NCBI GenBank assembly: GCA_028141885.1
Contig: JAOIQU010000015.1
Coordinates: forward strand, 1-31,251
Direction of reading: 5' to 3'
DNA length: 31,251 nucleotides
Source: Flavobacteriales bacterium
GTDB taxonomy: Bacteria; Bacteroidota; Bacteroidia; Flavobacteriales; UA16
Shown piece by piece: positions 7,974-15,819 of this stretch; the stretch's first letter is position 1; each line of letters starts with the position of its first letter. Below the pieces are notes generated by a model. It was given only the letters and a program-made list of their open reading frames with translations, did not search any database and had not been told where the DNA came from. The translations under genes were made by a program, and so were the position numbers.

Positions 7974-8920
7974 GTCTGCCAAACGGTCCATTCTTTCAAT
8001 GGTTGGCTGGACGCCTTTTGGTGCATCGGGCGCAGTCGTTTTTGCGCACGCTTCAACCTTGGGGCCAAGAAGGCATGAACGTCTACGACGTGCTGCGGTT
8101 CTTTTTGGTCGGTTTGATGAACGGGGCCGTTGCGACCCGGGCTGCAGCCATTTCGTTCCGCTTGTTTTTGGCCTTTTTCCCGGCGGTGATTTTTGTGCTG
8201 AGTGTGCTCCCGCACACGCCTCTGGAAACGGAAGCGGTCATGGATGCGCTGCGGTTGCTGTTTCCAGGAGACACGGTCAGCCTGTTCGAACAAACGGTTG
8301 AAGATTTGCTCGGCAAGACCCAGGGCGCATTGCTCTCGGTTGGTTTTGTGCTGACACTCTACTACGCGTCGAGCAGCGTGCACGCCGTGTTGTCAGGCTT
8401 CAATGAAAGTGCATTGTTGGACCAAAAAGGCAACCCTTGGCTCATTCGCATCTGGTCCATGTTCCTCCTTGTGTTGCTCGTGGTGTTGCTCGGCGTTGCG
8501 GTCCTGCTCATCGGTTTCAGTGGAGACTTGCTCGATTGGATGTCCTCCAAGAATTGGCTCCCGGGAGAGTCCTTGTTTTGGTTCAACATGGCGCGTTGGG
8601 TCGGGGCGGTGCTGTTGATCTACAGTTCGGTGACGCTTCTGTACAACGTGGGGCATTGGGACCGACTGAAGTGGAGAACGGCCACGCCTGGGGCGGCCAT
8701 GACGACCCTGCTGACGGTCCTGCTTTCCGTAGGATTCAGTTTCTTCATCGCCCAACTGAACACGTACAATCGGCTCTACGGTTCGCTCGGGACGTTGATG
8801 CTCCTGCTGGTTTGGGTCAACGCCAACAGTGCGGTGTTGTTGGTGGGGTTTGAATTGGATGCGAGCATCGAAAAGGCCCGTCGTCAAGCGCAGGAAAAGT
8901 TTTCAGGCTCCGCCACTTGA
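7970..8920 (+). CDS. YihY/BrkB-family inner-membrane protein
   Basis: This 316-residue protein has about six membrane helices. It shows the YihY signatures RAAAISFRLFLAFFPAVIF in the first third and YNRLYGSLGTLMLLLVWVN with GFELDA near the end. Members were long annotated as ribonuclease BN, but that assignment has been withdrawn for the family; the actual activity is unknown and a transport role is often proposed. It starts at ATG 7970, overlapping the nadC stop by 4 bases, so translation is likely coupled. The short charged tail is cytoplasmic by the positive-inside rule (inference). Confidence 0.9.
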   Translation: MSLPNGPFFQWLAGRLLVHRAQSFLRTLQPWGQEGMNVYDVLRFFLVGLMNGAVATRAAAISFRLFLAFFPAVIFVLSVLPHTPLETEAVMDALRLLFPGDTVSLFEQTVEDLLGKTQGALLSVGFVLTLYYASSSVHAVLSGFNESALLDQKGNPWLIRIWSMFLLVLLVVLLGVAVLLIGFSGDLLDWMSSKNWLPGESLFWFNMARWVGAVLLIYSSVTLLYNVGHWDRLKWRTATPGAAMTTLLTVLLSVGFSFFIAQLNTYNRLYGSLGTLMLLLVWVNANSAVLLVGFELDASIEKARRQAQEKFSGSAT

Positions 8921-8941
8921 GCAACTTGCCAGGATGGACGA

Positions 8942-8958
8942 AGAGGTGAAGCGCCTCT
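8942..8958 (+). repeat. Small hairpin between yihY and the DUF2147 gene
   Basis: The stem has 7 base pairs, one of them G-T (arms 8942-8948 and 8952-8958), with a 3-base loop. There is no T tract, so it is at best a weak terminator or RNA stabiliser. It ends 4 bases before the likely promoter of the next gene. Confidence 0.35.
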
Positions 8959-8962
8959 GAAC

Positions 8963-8970
8963 TACATTGC
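8963..8970 (+). promoter_or_regulatory. Probable -7 promoter element of the DUF2147 gene (TACATTGC)
   Basis: A TAnnTTG core lies 13 bases before ATG 8976, one base more than at the other leaderless candidates in the window. It is a weaker match than at ribF or rlmH. Confidence 0.4.
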
Positions 8971-8975
8971 CCCCT

Positions 8976-9422
8976 ATGAAGCAGTTCCTATCCTTAGGTT
9001 TGGCCTTGGTGCTCGGCATGGGCGCCGCATGGGCTCAAAGCAACCTCTTGCTCGGCAAGTGGAAGACCAAAGACGACGAAACCGGTCGCATCAAAAGCAT
9101 TGTTGAAATCACCGAGCGCGATGGCATTTACTACGGCGAGGTGGTGGAGTTGTTCAGGCTTCCTGATGAGGACCAAGACCCGCATTGCGACAAGTGTGAG
9201 GACGACCGCAAAGACCAACGCGTCTTGGGCATGGAGATTGTCCGGGACATGAAGGCCAAAAAAGACCTTGAGTGGGGCAAAGGCACCATCTGCGACCCCA
9301 AGAAGGGCAGCGTGTACGATTGCGAAATGTGGTTCGAAGAGGACGACCTCAACACCCTGAAGGTGCGTGGCTACATCTTGTTTTTGTTCCGCAACCAAGA
9401 GTGGTACCGCGTGGTGGACTGA
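8976..9422 (+). CDS. Secreted DUF2147-family protein
   Basis: This 148-residue protein has a clear signal peptide (FLSLGLALVLGMGAAWAQ, cleavage about residue 21). A single DUF2147 domain follows: GKWKTKDDETG, IVEITERDGIYYGEVVELF, then a CDKC pair, DRKDQRVLGMEIVRDM, DPKKGSVYDCEMWFE and a final KVRGYILFLFRNQEWYRV. The domain is a small beta-barrel-like fold of unknown function found in the envelope of many Proteobacteria and Bacteroidota. The CxxC pair and two further cysteines could bind a metal or form disulfides outside the cytoplasm (inference). ATG 8976 begins the signal peptide; the TTG nine bases upstream is unlikely. Confidence 0.88.
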   Translation: MKQFLSLGLALVLGMGAAWAQSNLLLGKWKTKDDETGRIKSIVEITERDGIYYGEVVELFRLPDEDQDPHCDKCEDDRKDQRVLGMEIVRDMKAKKDLEWGKGTICDPKKGSVYDCEMWFEEDDLNTLKVRGYILFLFRNQEWYRVVD

Positions 9423-9443
9423 CCGTCACCCAACCCCATTGCC

Positions 9444-9477
9444 AAAGCGCTTGCTCAACTTCTGGGCAGGCGCTTTT
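9444..9477. terminator. Probable terminator between the DUF2147 gene and the flippase
   Basis: The 7-bp arms AAAGCGC (9444-9450) and GCGCTTT (9470-9476) are separated by 19 bases. T-rich sequence follows on the + strand. The right arm lies in the last codons of the flippase gene. The long loop lowers confidence, but the position between converging genes fits. Confidence 0.45.
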
Positions 9478-10951
9478 GGATTTCGGCGGTGAGTTCGGGC
9501 AATCCACCCATGGCCCAGCTTCCGACCAGCACAATGCTTCCCGCCACCCCGCCTGTGAGCAACGCGTAAATGATTTGCCACATGGGTGCCGCGGTCAAAA
9601 CGATTTGAGGAAGGTGCAGGAACAAGCCGGCACTGCCCACCGCAACCGACAAGATGAGCACACCGATCCAATGAGACGTGAACGGGTGGATGCGGAAGAG
9701 GCGCCACATGAGGCTGGTTCGCCACCCCATGTTCCAGATGCCCGTCAGTCCTGTGGCCAGCGCGGCTCCCTCAATGCCCCAACCGAACCAGGACATGAAC
9801 ACGTAGTTTGAGGCCACGGTCATCAAGACGAGGCCCAGATTGATGGGCAAGTAAAGTTTGTAACGAGATGAAAATTGAAGAATGGGTCCTGCGATCCCAC
9901 CTGAAGCCTCTGCGGCAAACGCCAACCCCACGGCCAGCACAACCCATTTCAATCCCTGATACGTTTCAGGCAGGGCCAAATCCAATGCGGGCATCCCCGT
10001 CAGAATGGCGACCAACAAGGCGGCTGTGACCGTCAATTGCACCCGGGCAGATTGCTGCAGTTCTGGCTGGCATTGTTCCGGTCCTCGATTCTGCACCGCC
10101 TTGGAGGTGAGGGATTGCAGAATGGGGGACATGGCCCTCACCGGCATCGACACGACTGTGGCAATGAAGAAGGCAAAGGTGTAGCGGGGCACCAAGGCAA
10201 GCCCCAAGAATCCCCCTACCATCACAAAGTCCAAGTTCTTGGCCACCACGCGTGCGCCGTTGTTCAGCAGGGAAAACAGGCTGTATTCCATGAACGGCGC
10301 CAAGTCTTCCTTGAATTGAGGTTTGGCCAACGTTGCACGCGAGCTCCAAGCTTCTGCCAGCATCATCAATACGGCGGCAGCGTAACTGTAAAGGAACCAT
10401 TTGAAGAACGTCTCAAAAGGCATCCATCCTTGCAAGTACACCAGCGCCAAGGCCAAATACGAGCCCTTCAACCAAACTTCTTGAACGAAGGTGATCACCA
10501 CCGTTCGAAGGCGATGCGTCAAGACAGCTCGCAGCAGCAACATCGCCGTGTAGGCAGCGGCCATGAACAGAAATGCCCCGACCCTTCCTTGCAAAAGGTA
10601 CCCAGCGTCCGCATCCAAGGCAAGCAACAGGTCGTCACCGGCGAACGTCGAAAGCAATCCGGCCAGCGCCAACGCAATGGCGGGGAGCAAGCAGAGCGTG
10701 GTGAGCATGGAGGCTTCGCGGCGTCCATCTTTCGCTGAGGGCAAAAACCGCAAGATGGCGCTGGGCGTGCCCAAGGCGAGCACTTGGGCCAAAATGGTGC
10801 CCCAAGCGGTGAGGATGCGTAACAGTCCCCACCCTTCCTCGAAGCCTTCGAACGCCTTGGGCAGGACAAACATCGTGTTGACGGCGCCCAACAATAGGCC
10901 CGTGACCAAGATCACAGCGTTCCGTGAGGATTGTTTGGCGACGATTCCCAT
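9455..10951 (-). CDS. Polysaccharide flippase (Wzx/MVF-type, MOP superfamily)
   Basis: This 498-residue polytopic membrane protein has about 12-14 hydrophobic helices and few charged residues. Its N-terminal region (NAVILVTGLLLGAVNTMFVLP) and overall pattern are like lipopolysaccharide or O-antigen flippases that move lipid-linked oligosaccharides across the inner membrane. A central EYSLFSLLNNGARVVAKNLD segment and a charged residue-poor second half match the two-fold repeat of the superfamily. The start ATG lies 3 bases after the stop of the AddB-like gene, so it is the last gene of the TPR-nuclease-flippase operon. No glycosyltransferases are adjacent, and the substrate is unknown. Confidence 0.85.
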   Translation of the reverse strand: MGIVAKQSSRNAVILVTGLLLGAVNTMFVLPKAFEGFEEGWGLLRILTAWGTILAQVLALGTPSAILRFLPSAKDGRREASMLTTLCLLPAIALALAGLLSTFAGDDLLLALDADAGYLLQGRVGAFLFMAAAYTAMLLLRAVLTHRLRTVVITFVQEVWLKGSYLALALVYLQGWMPFETFFKWFLYSYAAAVLMMLAEAWSSRATLAKPQFKEDLAPFMEYSLFSLLNNGARVVAKNLDFVMVGGFLGLALVPRYTFAFFIATVVSMPVRAMSPILQSLTSKAVQNRGPEQCQPELQQSARVQLTVTAALLVAILTGMPALDLALPETYQGLKWVVLAVGLAFAAEASGGIAGPILQFSSRYKLYLPINLGLVLMTVASNYVFMSWFGWGIEGAALATGLTGIWNMGWRTSLMWRLFRIHPFTSHWIGVLILSVAVGSAGLFLHLPQIVLTAAPMWQIIYALLTGGVAGSIVLVGSWAMGGLPELTAEIQKRLPRS

Positions 10952-10954
10952 GAG

Positions 10955-13834
10955 TCAGAATGAGTAGGATTCAACGGGGTCCAAGACGACACAGTGTTCG
11001 CAATACTTGGCGTCGGAGGCATGCGCCAGTTCATGGCCCACGGCAGCGAAGGCCTCCAATTGCTTCGCAAGCCATTGGATGAACGTATCGGCGTGATGCG
11101 GCTTGATCAACGATTCGCCGTCGATCTCAAGCGAGAGCAACCCCTCGCGAACGTTTCGTCCAGAGCGAATGGCGGCGAGCACGCCACGCTCGCGGGCCTC
11201 AGGACTGAGTGTGGCCAAAACCATCGTGGCATAGACCACCAATTGCAATGCCTTCGATTTGTCGCCGCTTTCCAGTTGGGCGGTCCAATCGTCTTTCAGG
11301 CGAAGCTCCTTGGCCTCGACCTTTCCGGTTTTGTAGTCCACCACGCGTGGGATGCCCGCCACCTCTTCCCGTCGATCTGCGAAACCGCGCAACGCCAAGT
11401 CGCCCGCAGAAGTGCCAGGGTGCCGAGACTTCAGCTCCTGTTCGAGTTCGACGATGAACGGCGCGGGGGCACCGCTTGTGAGTTCCACGCGTTCCTGACG
11501 CAGGAATTTTTTCAGCGTACTTCGCGCAATTTCCAGTTGCAACACATTCTCTCCTCGTTTGACCAAGGAGGCGTTGTACACGTCTTCCAGCGCCTGGGTG
11601 AGCAAATCGTCGAGCGCGCTTCGAACCTTGTCCAAATGGTGCACCTCCAACAGTTGACCTTCTGCCTCTGACAACCCATGTTCCATGACCCAGTGCACCA
11701 CGCTTCCCAAGGTGCTGGCCTCCATGGCGTTTTGCATCTCCGTGGCCTCGCCCATTTGGTACAGATACCGATAGGCAAAATTCCGAGGGCATTGCAACAT
11801 GGTGTTGATTGCGGATGGAGACATGCCTTGCGAGGACCACTCTGCCAGCCTCTTTCTCATTTTGTCGGTCACAGCCATGTCGGGGACCTCAGGTCTGACC
11901 TCAGGCAAAGGCAATTGATGCCTGATGTGTTCCACCTGGAGGTAGGGCTGTCCTTGCTCGTCGTGGAATGATCCCTCGAGTTGCATGAGGTAGCGAGAGG
12001 GTTCGCCGCCGTCTTTTTTGTCCGCGGCGCCGCGATAGAGCAAGTGAACCTCCTTCGAGCGTTGCATCAAGCGATGGAGCAAGTAGGCGTAACGCGCCTC
12101 ACGTTCCCGCGGACCAGGCATGCGAAGGGCGTGCCGCAAATCGAGGGGCAGGAAGCTGTCTGGTATGGACGTTTGCGGTACGGTGCCCTCGTTCATGTCC
12201 AGCACGAACACCCGTTCGAAGTCCAGTGCGCGTGTCTCCGTCAGTCCCATCACCTGAAGGCCTTGATTGGGCTCGCCGAGGAGATCGATGCGCTCATTTC
12301 GCAGCAAGCGTTTGGCCATGTGTCGAACTTCTTGGGCTGTGGTCAGCGGCCCGTGTGCGTGCTGCAGCCGTTCGAGCACAGCCACCACCGTACGGAACCG
12401 CCGCCAGCCTGCAGAAATCCAAGGCACTTCTCGTGCGTGGTCCTCCGCTGAGCTTTCATCTTTCCTGGAAACCTCTTTCGGTTGGGCTTCCATGCGCCCT
12501 TCCAAGTCGAGGGCCCAAACGGACAATGCACGCAAAAATCCATCCGCATCCGTGGTTTTCAGAGAGGCCAGAGCGTTTAGCACGTCGGCCCATGCGTCGG
12601 CTCCAAGTTCTCGAAAATCCTCAGCCTTCACCCAGGCGCGATGTGCCTTGGCCAGGCGATGAATCGCCCTTCCTGATTGAGGTCGAGAGGCGCCGCCTTG
12701 CATGACGTGCAGCATGACCGGATGGGCATGAAGGGCTTGGACTTGCTCCAATCGCCATCCTGTGCCTTGGGTTTCAAGCATCCCAAAAATGTGGTCCACG
12801 AACGACACCACTGGGGTTTCGTGAAGTGCCACGCCCATCGTGACGTTGATGCCATTTGCCTGGGCGGGCAGGGACTGGAGGACGGTGCCTAAGCTGCTAC
12901 CATCAGGAAGCACCACCAAGGTGCGATCCAATTCCTCTGGAGAGTACGTGGCCAAGACATTGCGGACATATTGGGCTTGACTCACAGCCGAGGAACATGC
13001 GACGGCCTGAACCCGAGGGGGGGACGTGGCAATGCCTTGGCGGGGGAACGATGCAGCGGTGCCCCGGTATTTGCGGATGAACAGGCCGGCCTCGTTGTGA
13101 ACGTCGTCCACGTAGCTCGCGTCGCCGTCCCAAATCAGCGTCAACGCCCCCGTTTTGTGCCAGTGTTGAAGGCAAGTCCATTCGGCCTTGCTCATGGTGG
13201 CCAAACCCGCCGCCATCACGTGGTCTGCATCAAGCCGGCCCTCTCCTTCAGCCACCCGCCGCGTCAGGTGCGCCCTTGTGGCCATGCCATCTTGCTTCAG
13301 CGCTTCGTTCAATTGGGCATACAAAGAGGGCAAACGGCGCCATTGGCGCTCAAACGCTTTTTGGTCTTCAGACCAAGGGGCTTCTCCAAAGCTCCAATCT
13401 TCAATGCCTTGGATGTCGGCCAAATTTTGGAACACTTCACCCACATCCGCCAACTCGTGATCGACGGCGGCAAAGTCCGAGAGCACCACGGTGGCCCAGG
13501 GCACAAAACGGTCGAAGGTCAGTTCAGGTTGTTCCGCATGCACCAACTGGTAGAACCTCGCCATCACCTCGAGTGGATCCGCAGCGGTGAACGGAGACGA
13601 TTCTTCCACGAATCCTGAAAGGGCGTGGAATGAGGGGAACCTCACCGGCGCGGTCAATCGTTTCCCCAAAGCGTGTCGCAGCTTCGTCATCACACGGTGA
13701 CTTGGGACCACCACAGCAAGGCGGTGCAGGGCCCCTTGTTCGCACAGGGGATGTGCCAAGATGGTTTCCAAGACTTCGTCGAGGAACGTGGGGTCGAGCA
13801 GGGTGGGAGAAGCGTCGCGTCGAGTGTGGCTCAT
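10955..13834 (-). CDS. AddB-like PD-(D/E)XK nuclease subunit
   Basis: This 959-residue protein resembles the AddB subunit of the AddAB double-strand-break resection complex. The N-terminal half is a degenerate helicase-like region (RLAVVVPSHRVM) without an intact Walker A. The C-terminal half has SPSAINTMLQCPRNFAYRYLY, with Cys at about 682, then GFADRREEV (Asp about 820) and the nuclease core VVDYKTG (Asp about 833, Lys about 835). The protein ends with CEHC (Cys 945 and 948) and a short tail. AddB has a four-cysteine Fe-S cluster; only three are evident here. The start is ATG 13834, which shares a base with the TPR stop (TGATG); a frame extension to 13873 would overlap that gene. The AddA partner is at 23907-27146. 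Confidence 0.87.
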   Translation of the reverse strand: MSHTRRDASPTLLDPTFLDEVLETILAHPLCEQGALHRLAVVVPSHRVMTKLRHALGKRLTAPVRFPSFHALSGFVEESSPFTAADPLEVMARFYQLVHAEQPELTFDRFVPWATVVLSDFAAVDHELADVGEVFQNLADIQGIEDWSFGEAPWSEDQKAFERQWRRLPSLYAQLNEALKQDGMATRAHLTRRVAEGEGRLDADHVMAAGLATMSKAEWTCLQHWHKTGALTLIWDGDASYVDDVHNEAGLFIRKYRGTAASFPRQGIATSPPRVQAVACSSAVSQAQYVRNVLATYSPEELDRTLVVLPDGSSLGTVLQSLPAQANGINVTMGVALHETPVVSFVDHIFGMLETQGTGWRLEQVQALHAHPVMLHVMQGGASRPQSGRAIHRLAKAHRAWVKAEDFRELGADAWADVLNALASLKTTDADGFLRALSVWALDLEGRMEAQPKEVSRKDESSAEDHAREVPWISAGWRRFRTVVAVLERLQHAHGPLTTAQEVRHMAKRLLRNERIDLLGEPNQGLQVMGLTETRALDFERVFVLDMNEGTVPQTSIPDSFLPLDLRHALRMPGPREREARYAYLLHRLMQRSKEVHLLYRGAADKKDGGEPSRYLMQLEGSFHDEQGQPYLQVEHIRHQLPLPEVRPEVPDMAVTDKMRKRLAEWSSQGMSPSAINTMLQCPRNFAYRYLYQMGEATEMQNAMEASTLGSVVHWVMEHGLSEAEGQLLEVHHLDKVRSALDDLLTQALEDVYNASLVKRGENVLQLEIARSTLKKFLRQERVELTSGAPAPFIVELEQELKSRHPGTSAGDLALRGFADRREEVAGIPRVVDYKTGKVEAKELRLKDDWTAQLESGDKSKALQLVVYATMVLATLSPEARERGVLAAIRSGRNVREGLLSLEIDGESLIKPHHADTFIQWLAKQLEAFAAVGHELAHASDAKYCEHCVVLDPVESYSF

Positions 13835-14490
13835 CAGCCCCTCAAGGTAAACCCATTCGTCACGAATGTCCACAATTCACTGCGTCCCTCTTTGGTGCCA
13901 ATGGCACGGCGCAATTCGCGCCAAATCGACCGCGGCTCTGGTGAGTCAGTTTTGGCAGGAGACGCAGTGGGTTTTGGCTGCGGTGCGGGTCGTTCGTTGA
14001 AGGCCGGCGCATTCGACTCAGGATCGATCCCGTGCTCGTTCAAAATGCCCAGCAATTCGTCGCTGACACGGTATCGCTCCTTAGCTTGTTCCTGATAACC
14101 CAACTGTTCTTCCAGCAACCCGAGGTTGTTCCACGTCACGGCATCGTCTGGGTCCAATTCGAGGGCCTTTTTGTAATCTTCAATGGCACCGCGGATGTCC
14201 CCAGAGGCTTGTTTCATCCAGCCGCGAGAACTGTACCGATAGCTGTAATCGGGTTGCGTGTCGGCGGCTTGGTTGAGCCATGACAATGCAGCTTCTTTCT
14301 CCCCACAATGAAAATGGCAGACGGCACGATCGTGCATGGCGTCCGGATCGAGGCTTGCCTGTTCTTCAGATTCCCTCCACCACATTTTCCACGCCTCAAG
14401 CGCTCGGCCCCAATCCCCGTCCTTCATGGCTTGTTCAGCCAGGCGTTTGGACGCGGAGTTGTCAGCGTTGGTGTTGTGAGAAGCTTTCAT
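13834..14490 (-). CDS. TPR-repeat protein
   Basis: This 218-residue, probably cytoplasmic protein has no signal peptide from ATG 14490 (MKASHNTNADN). Residues about 55-160 hold three tetratricopeptide repeats, the clearest being GAIEDYKKALELDPDD and AVTWNNLGLLEEQLGYQEQA. A proline-rich, low-complexity linker follows, then a basic/aromatic tail (SIWRELRRAIGTKEG). TPRs mediate protein-protein contacts. It is the first gene of the operon with the AddB-like nuclease and could assist it or simply share its transcript. It lies 42 bases from the divergent murB gene. Confidence 0.85.
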   Translation of the reverse strand: MKASHNTNADNSASKRLAEQAMKDGDWGRALEAWKMWWRESEEQASLDPDAMHDRAVCHFHCGEKEAALSWLNQAADTQPDYSYRYSSRGWMKQASGDIRGAIEDYKKALELDPDDAVTWNNLGLLEEQLGYQEQAKERYRVSDELLGILNEHGIDPESNAPAFNERPAPQPKPTASPAKTDSPEPRSIWRELRRAIGTKEGRSELWTFVTNGFTLRG

Positions 14491-14503
14491 GTCAGCTGCA
14501 ATG

Positions 14504-14511
14504 GAAATGTA
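14504..14511 (-). promoter_or_regulatory. Possible -7 element of the TPR-addB operon (TACATTTC)
   Basis: This TAnnTTTG-like element has one mismatch and lies 21 bases before ATG 14490. It shares its TA dinucleotide with the opposing murB element. Confidence 0.3.
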
Positions 14512-14517
14512 AAATTG
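14510..14517 (+). promoter_or_regulatory. Possible -7 element of murB (TAAAATTG)
   Basis: This imperfect TAnnTTTG-like element lies 23 bases before ATG 14533. It overlaps the element of the divergent TPR gene in a 42-base intergenic region. If it is used, the mRNA includes the N-terminal extension of MurB. Confidence 0.3.
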
Positions 14518-14532
14518 CAGCAACTTGGTCAC

Positions 14533-15810
14533 ATGCAGTATCCTGTGTACCTCCAATTGACAGGAACCGAGAACGTGTATGCCGTTCAAGGTCCGGACCG
14601 TTTTTGGGAGTGCGCGCAGGTGGGAGGCCAAATCGCACGCCACGACATTGTGGCCAACACCTGGCCCGAACGTCAACGCATCCTAGACATGGTTGCCGAC
14701 GATGGGCCGTGGGAAAGAATCGACCGCGCCATGTTTTTCGCGAAATGGAATCGTGAACCTTTCGACATGTCTTCCGAAGCCTTTCAACTAGAGTCGAATG
14801 TGGAATTGGCCGGCCACACGACGTTTGGCATCCCCGCCAAAGCAAGGTGGTTTGCCGAGGTGGCTTCGGTCGAAGCATTGAGGCAAGCCTTGGATTGGGC
14901 GAAGGAGCGCAACCTCGAGGTGCTCGTGCTTGGTGGGGGGAGCAACATGCTTTTTCACGGTGACGTCGAGGCGCTGGTGGTCCAAATCCTGATCCGCGGC
15001 CTGGAGGTGGTCTCCGACGATGGCAGGCACATTCGCGTGTCTGTCGGCGCAGGTGAGGTGTGGCACGACTTCGTCATGCAGACCTTGGACAAGGGGTGGG
15101 GAGGACTGGAAAATTTGTCCCTCATTCCCGGCAGCGTTGGTGCGAGTCCCATGCAGAACATCGGCGCGTACGGCGTGGAAATCAAAGACCATTTTGCATG
15201 GCTGGATGCGGTGCGACTGTCCGACGGCGCACTGCAACGATTCACGAAAGAAGACTGCGCGTTTGGGTATCGTGAGAGCGTGTTCAAACGGGCGGAGAAG
15301 GGCAAGTGGATCTTGGTGCGGGTGGCGTTCGATTTGGACCGAGAGAGTCCGTTGCGGATGGGGTATGGTGCCATCGAGCAAGAGCTGGCCTCAATTCCGG
15401 CTGAACGGAGGACGCACAAGGATGTGAGCGATGCTGTCATTCGGATCCGTCAATCCAAGTTGCCGGACCCGCGTGAAATCGGAAATGCCGGGTCGTTCTT
15501 CAAGAACCCCACCGTACCTGAAGAAAAGGCCACCGCCTTGGCTTCGACCTATCCAGACATGCCGCAATACCCCCAACCGTCAGGTCAGGTCAAACTTGCA
15601 GCCGGTTGGCTCATTGAACAAGCGGGATGGAAAGGGCACAACCGTGAAACGCACGGCGTGCATGACAGGCAAGCCCTGGTCCTTGTGCACCACGGCGGTG
15701 CCACGGGAAAAGAGGTGTGGGCCTTGGCCCAAGACATCATGGCCTCGGTTCAATCCACCTTTGGGGTCACGTTGGAACCCGAGGTGAACCAAATCGGACT
15801 GGAGGCCTGA
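14533..15810 (+). CDS. murB: UDP-N-acetylenolpyruvoylglucosamine reductase with N-terminal extension
   Basis: MurB reduces UDP-GlcNAc-enolpyruvate to UDP-MurNAc with NADPH and FAD in peptidoglycan precursor synthesis. The MurB part (from about Met 79, base 14767) shows GHTTFGIPAKARWFAEV, VLVLGGGSNMLF, ENLSLIPGSVGASPMQNIGA, GYRESVFK, GNAGSFFKNP with the catalytic serine, LAAGWLIEQAGWKGH, and a C-terminal glutamate in VTLEPEVNQIG, as in type I (E. coli-like) enzymes. Upstream, the frame stays open for 78 more codons to ATG 14533. They encode a compact module (YPVYLQLTG, YAVQGPDRFWE, PERQRILDMV) that resembles small stand-alone Bacteroidota proteins I recall but cannot name. Either this is a fusion or MurB starts separately at ATG 14767. 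The frame is open still further upstream, but that part overlaps the TPR gene. Confidence 0.9.
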   Translation: MQYPVYLQLTGTENVYAVQGPDRFWECAQVGGQIARHDIVANTWPERQRILDMVADDGPWERIDRAMFFAKWNREPFDMSSEAFQLESNVELAGHTTFGIPAKARWFAEVASVEALRQALDWAKERNLEVLVLGGGSNMLFHGDVEALVVQILIRGLEVVSDDGRHIRVSVGAGEVWHDFVMQTLDKGWGGLENLSLIPGSVGASPMQNIGAYGVEIKDHFAWLDAVRLSDGALQRFTKEDCAFGYRESVFKRAEKGKWILVRVAFDLDRESPLRMGYGAIEQELASIPAERRTHKDVSDAVIRIRQSKLPDPREIGNAGSFFKNPTVPEEKATALASTYPDMPQYPQPSGQVKLAAGWLIEQAGWKGHNRETHGVHDRQALVLVHHGGATGKEVWALAQDIMASVQSTFGVTLEPEVNQIGLEA

Positions 15811-15819
15811 AGTCTTAGC

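Noticed and set aside
7970..8920. Ribonuclease BN annotation for the YihY-like gene
   Set aside because: The family is a membrane protein without nuclease residues; the RNase BN name belongs to a different protein.
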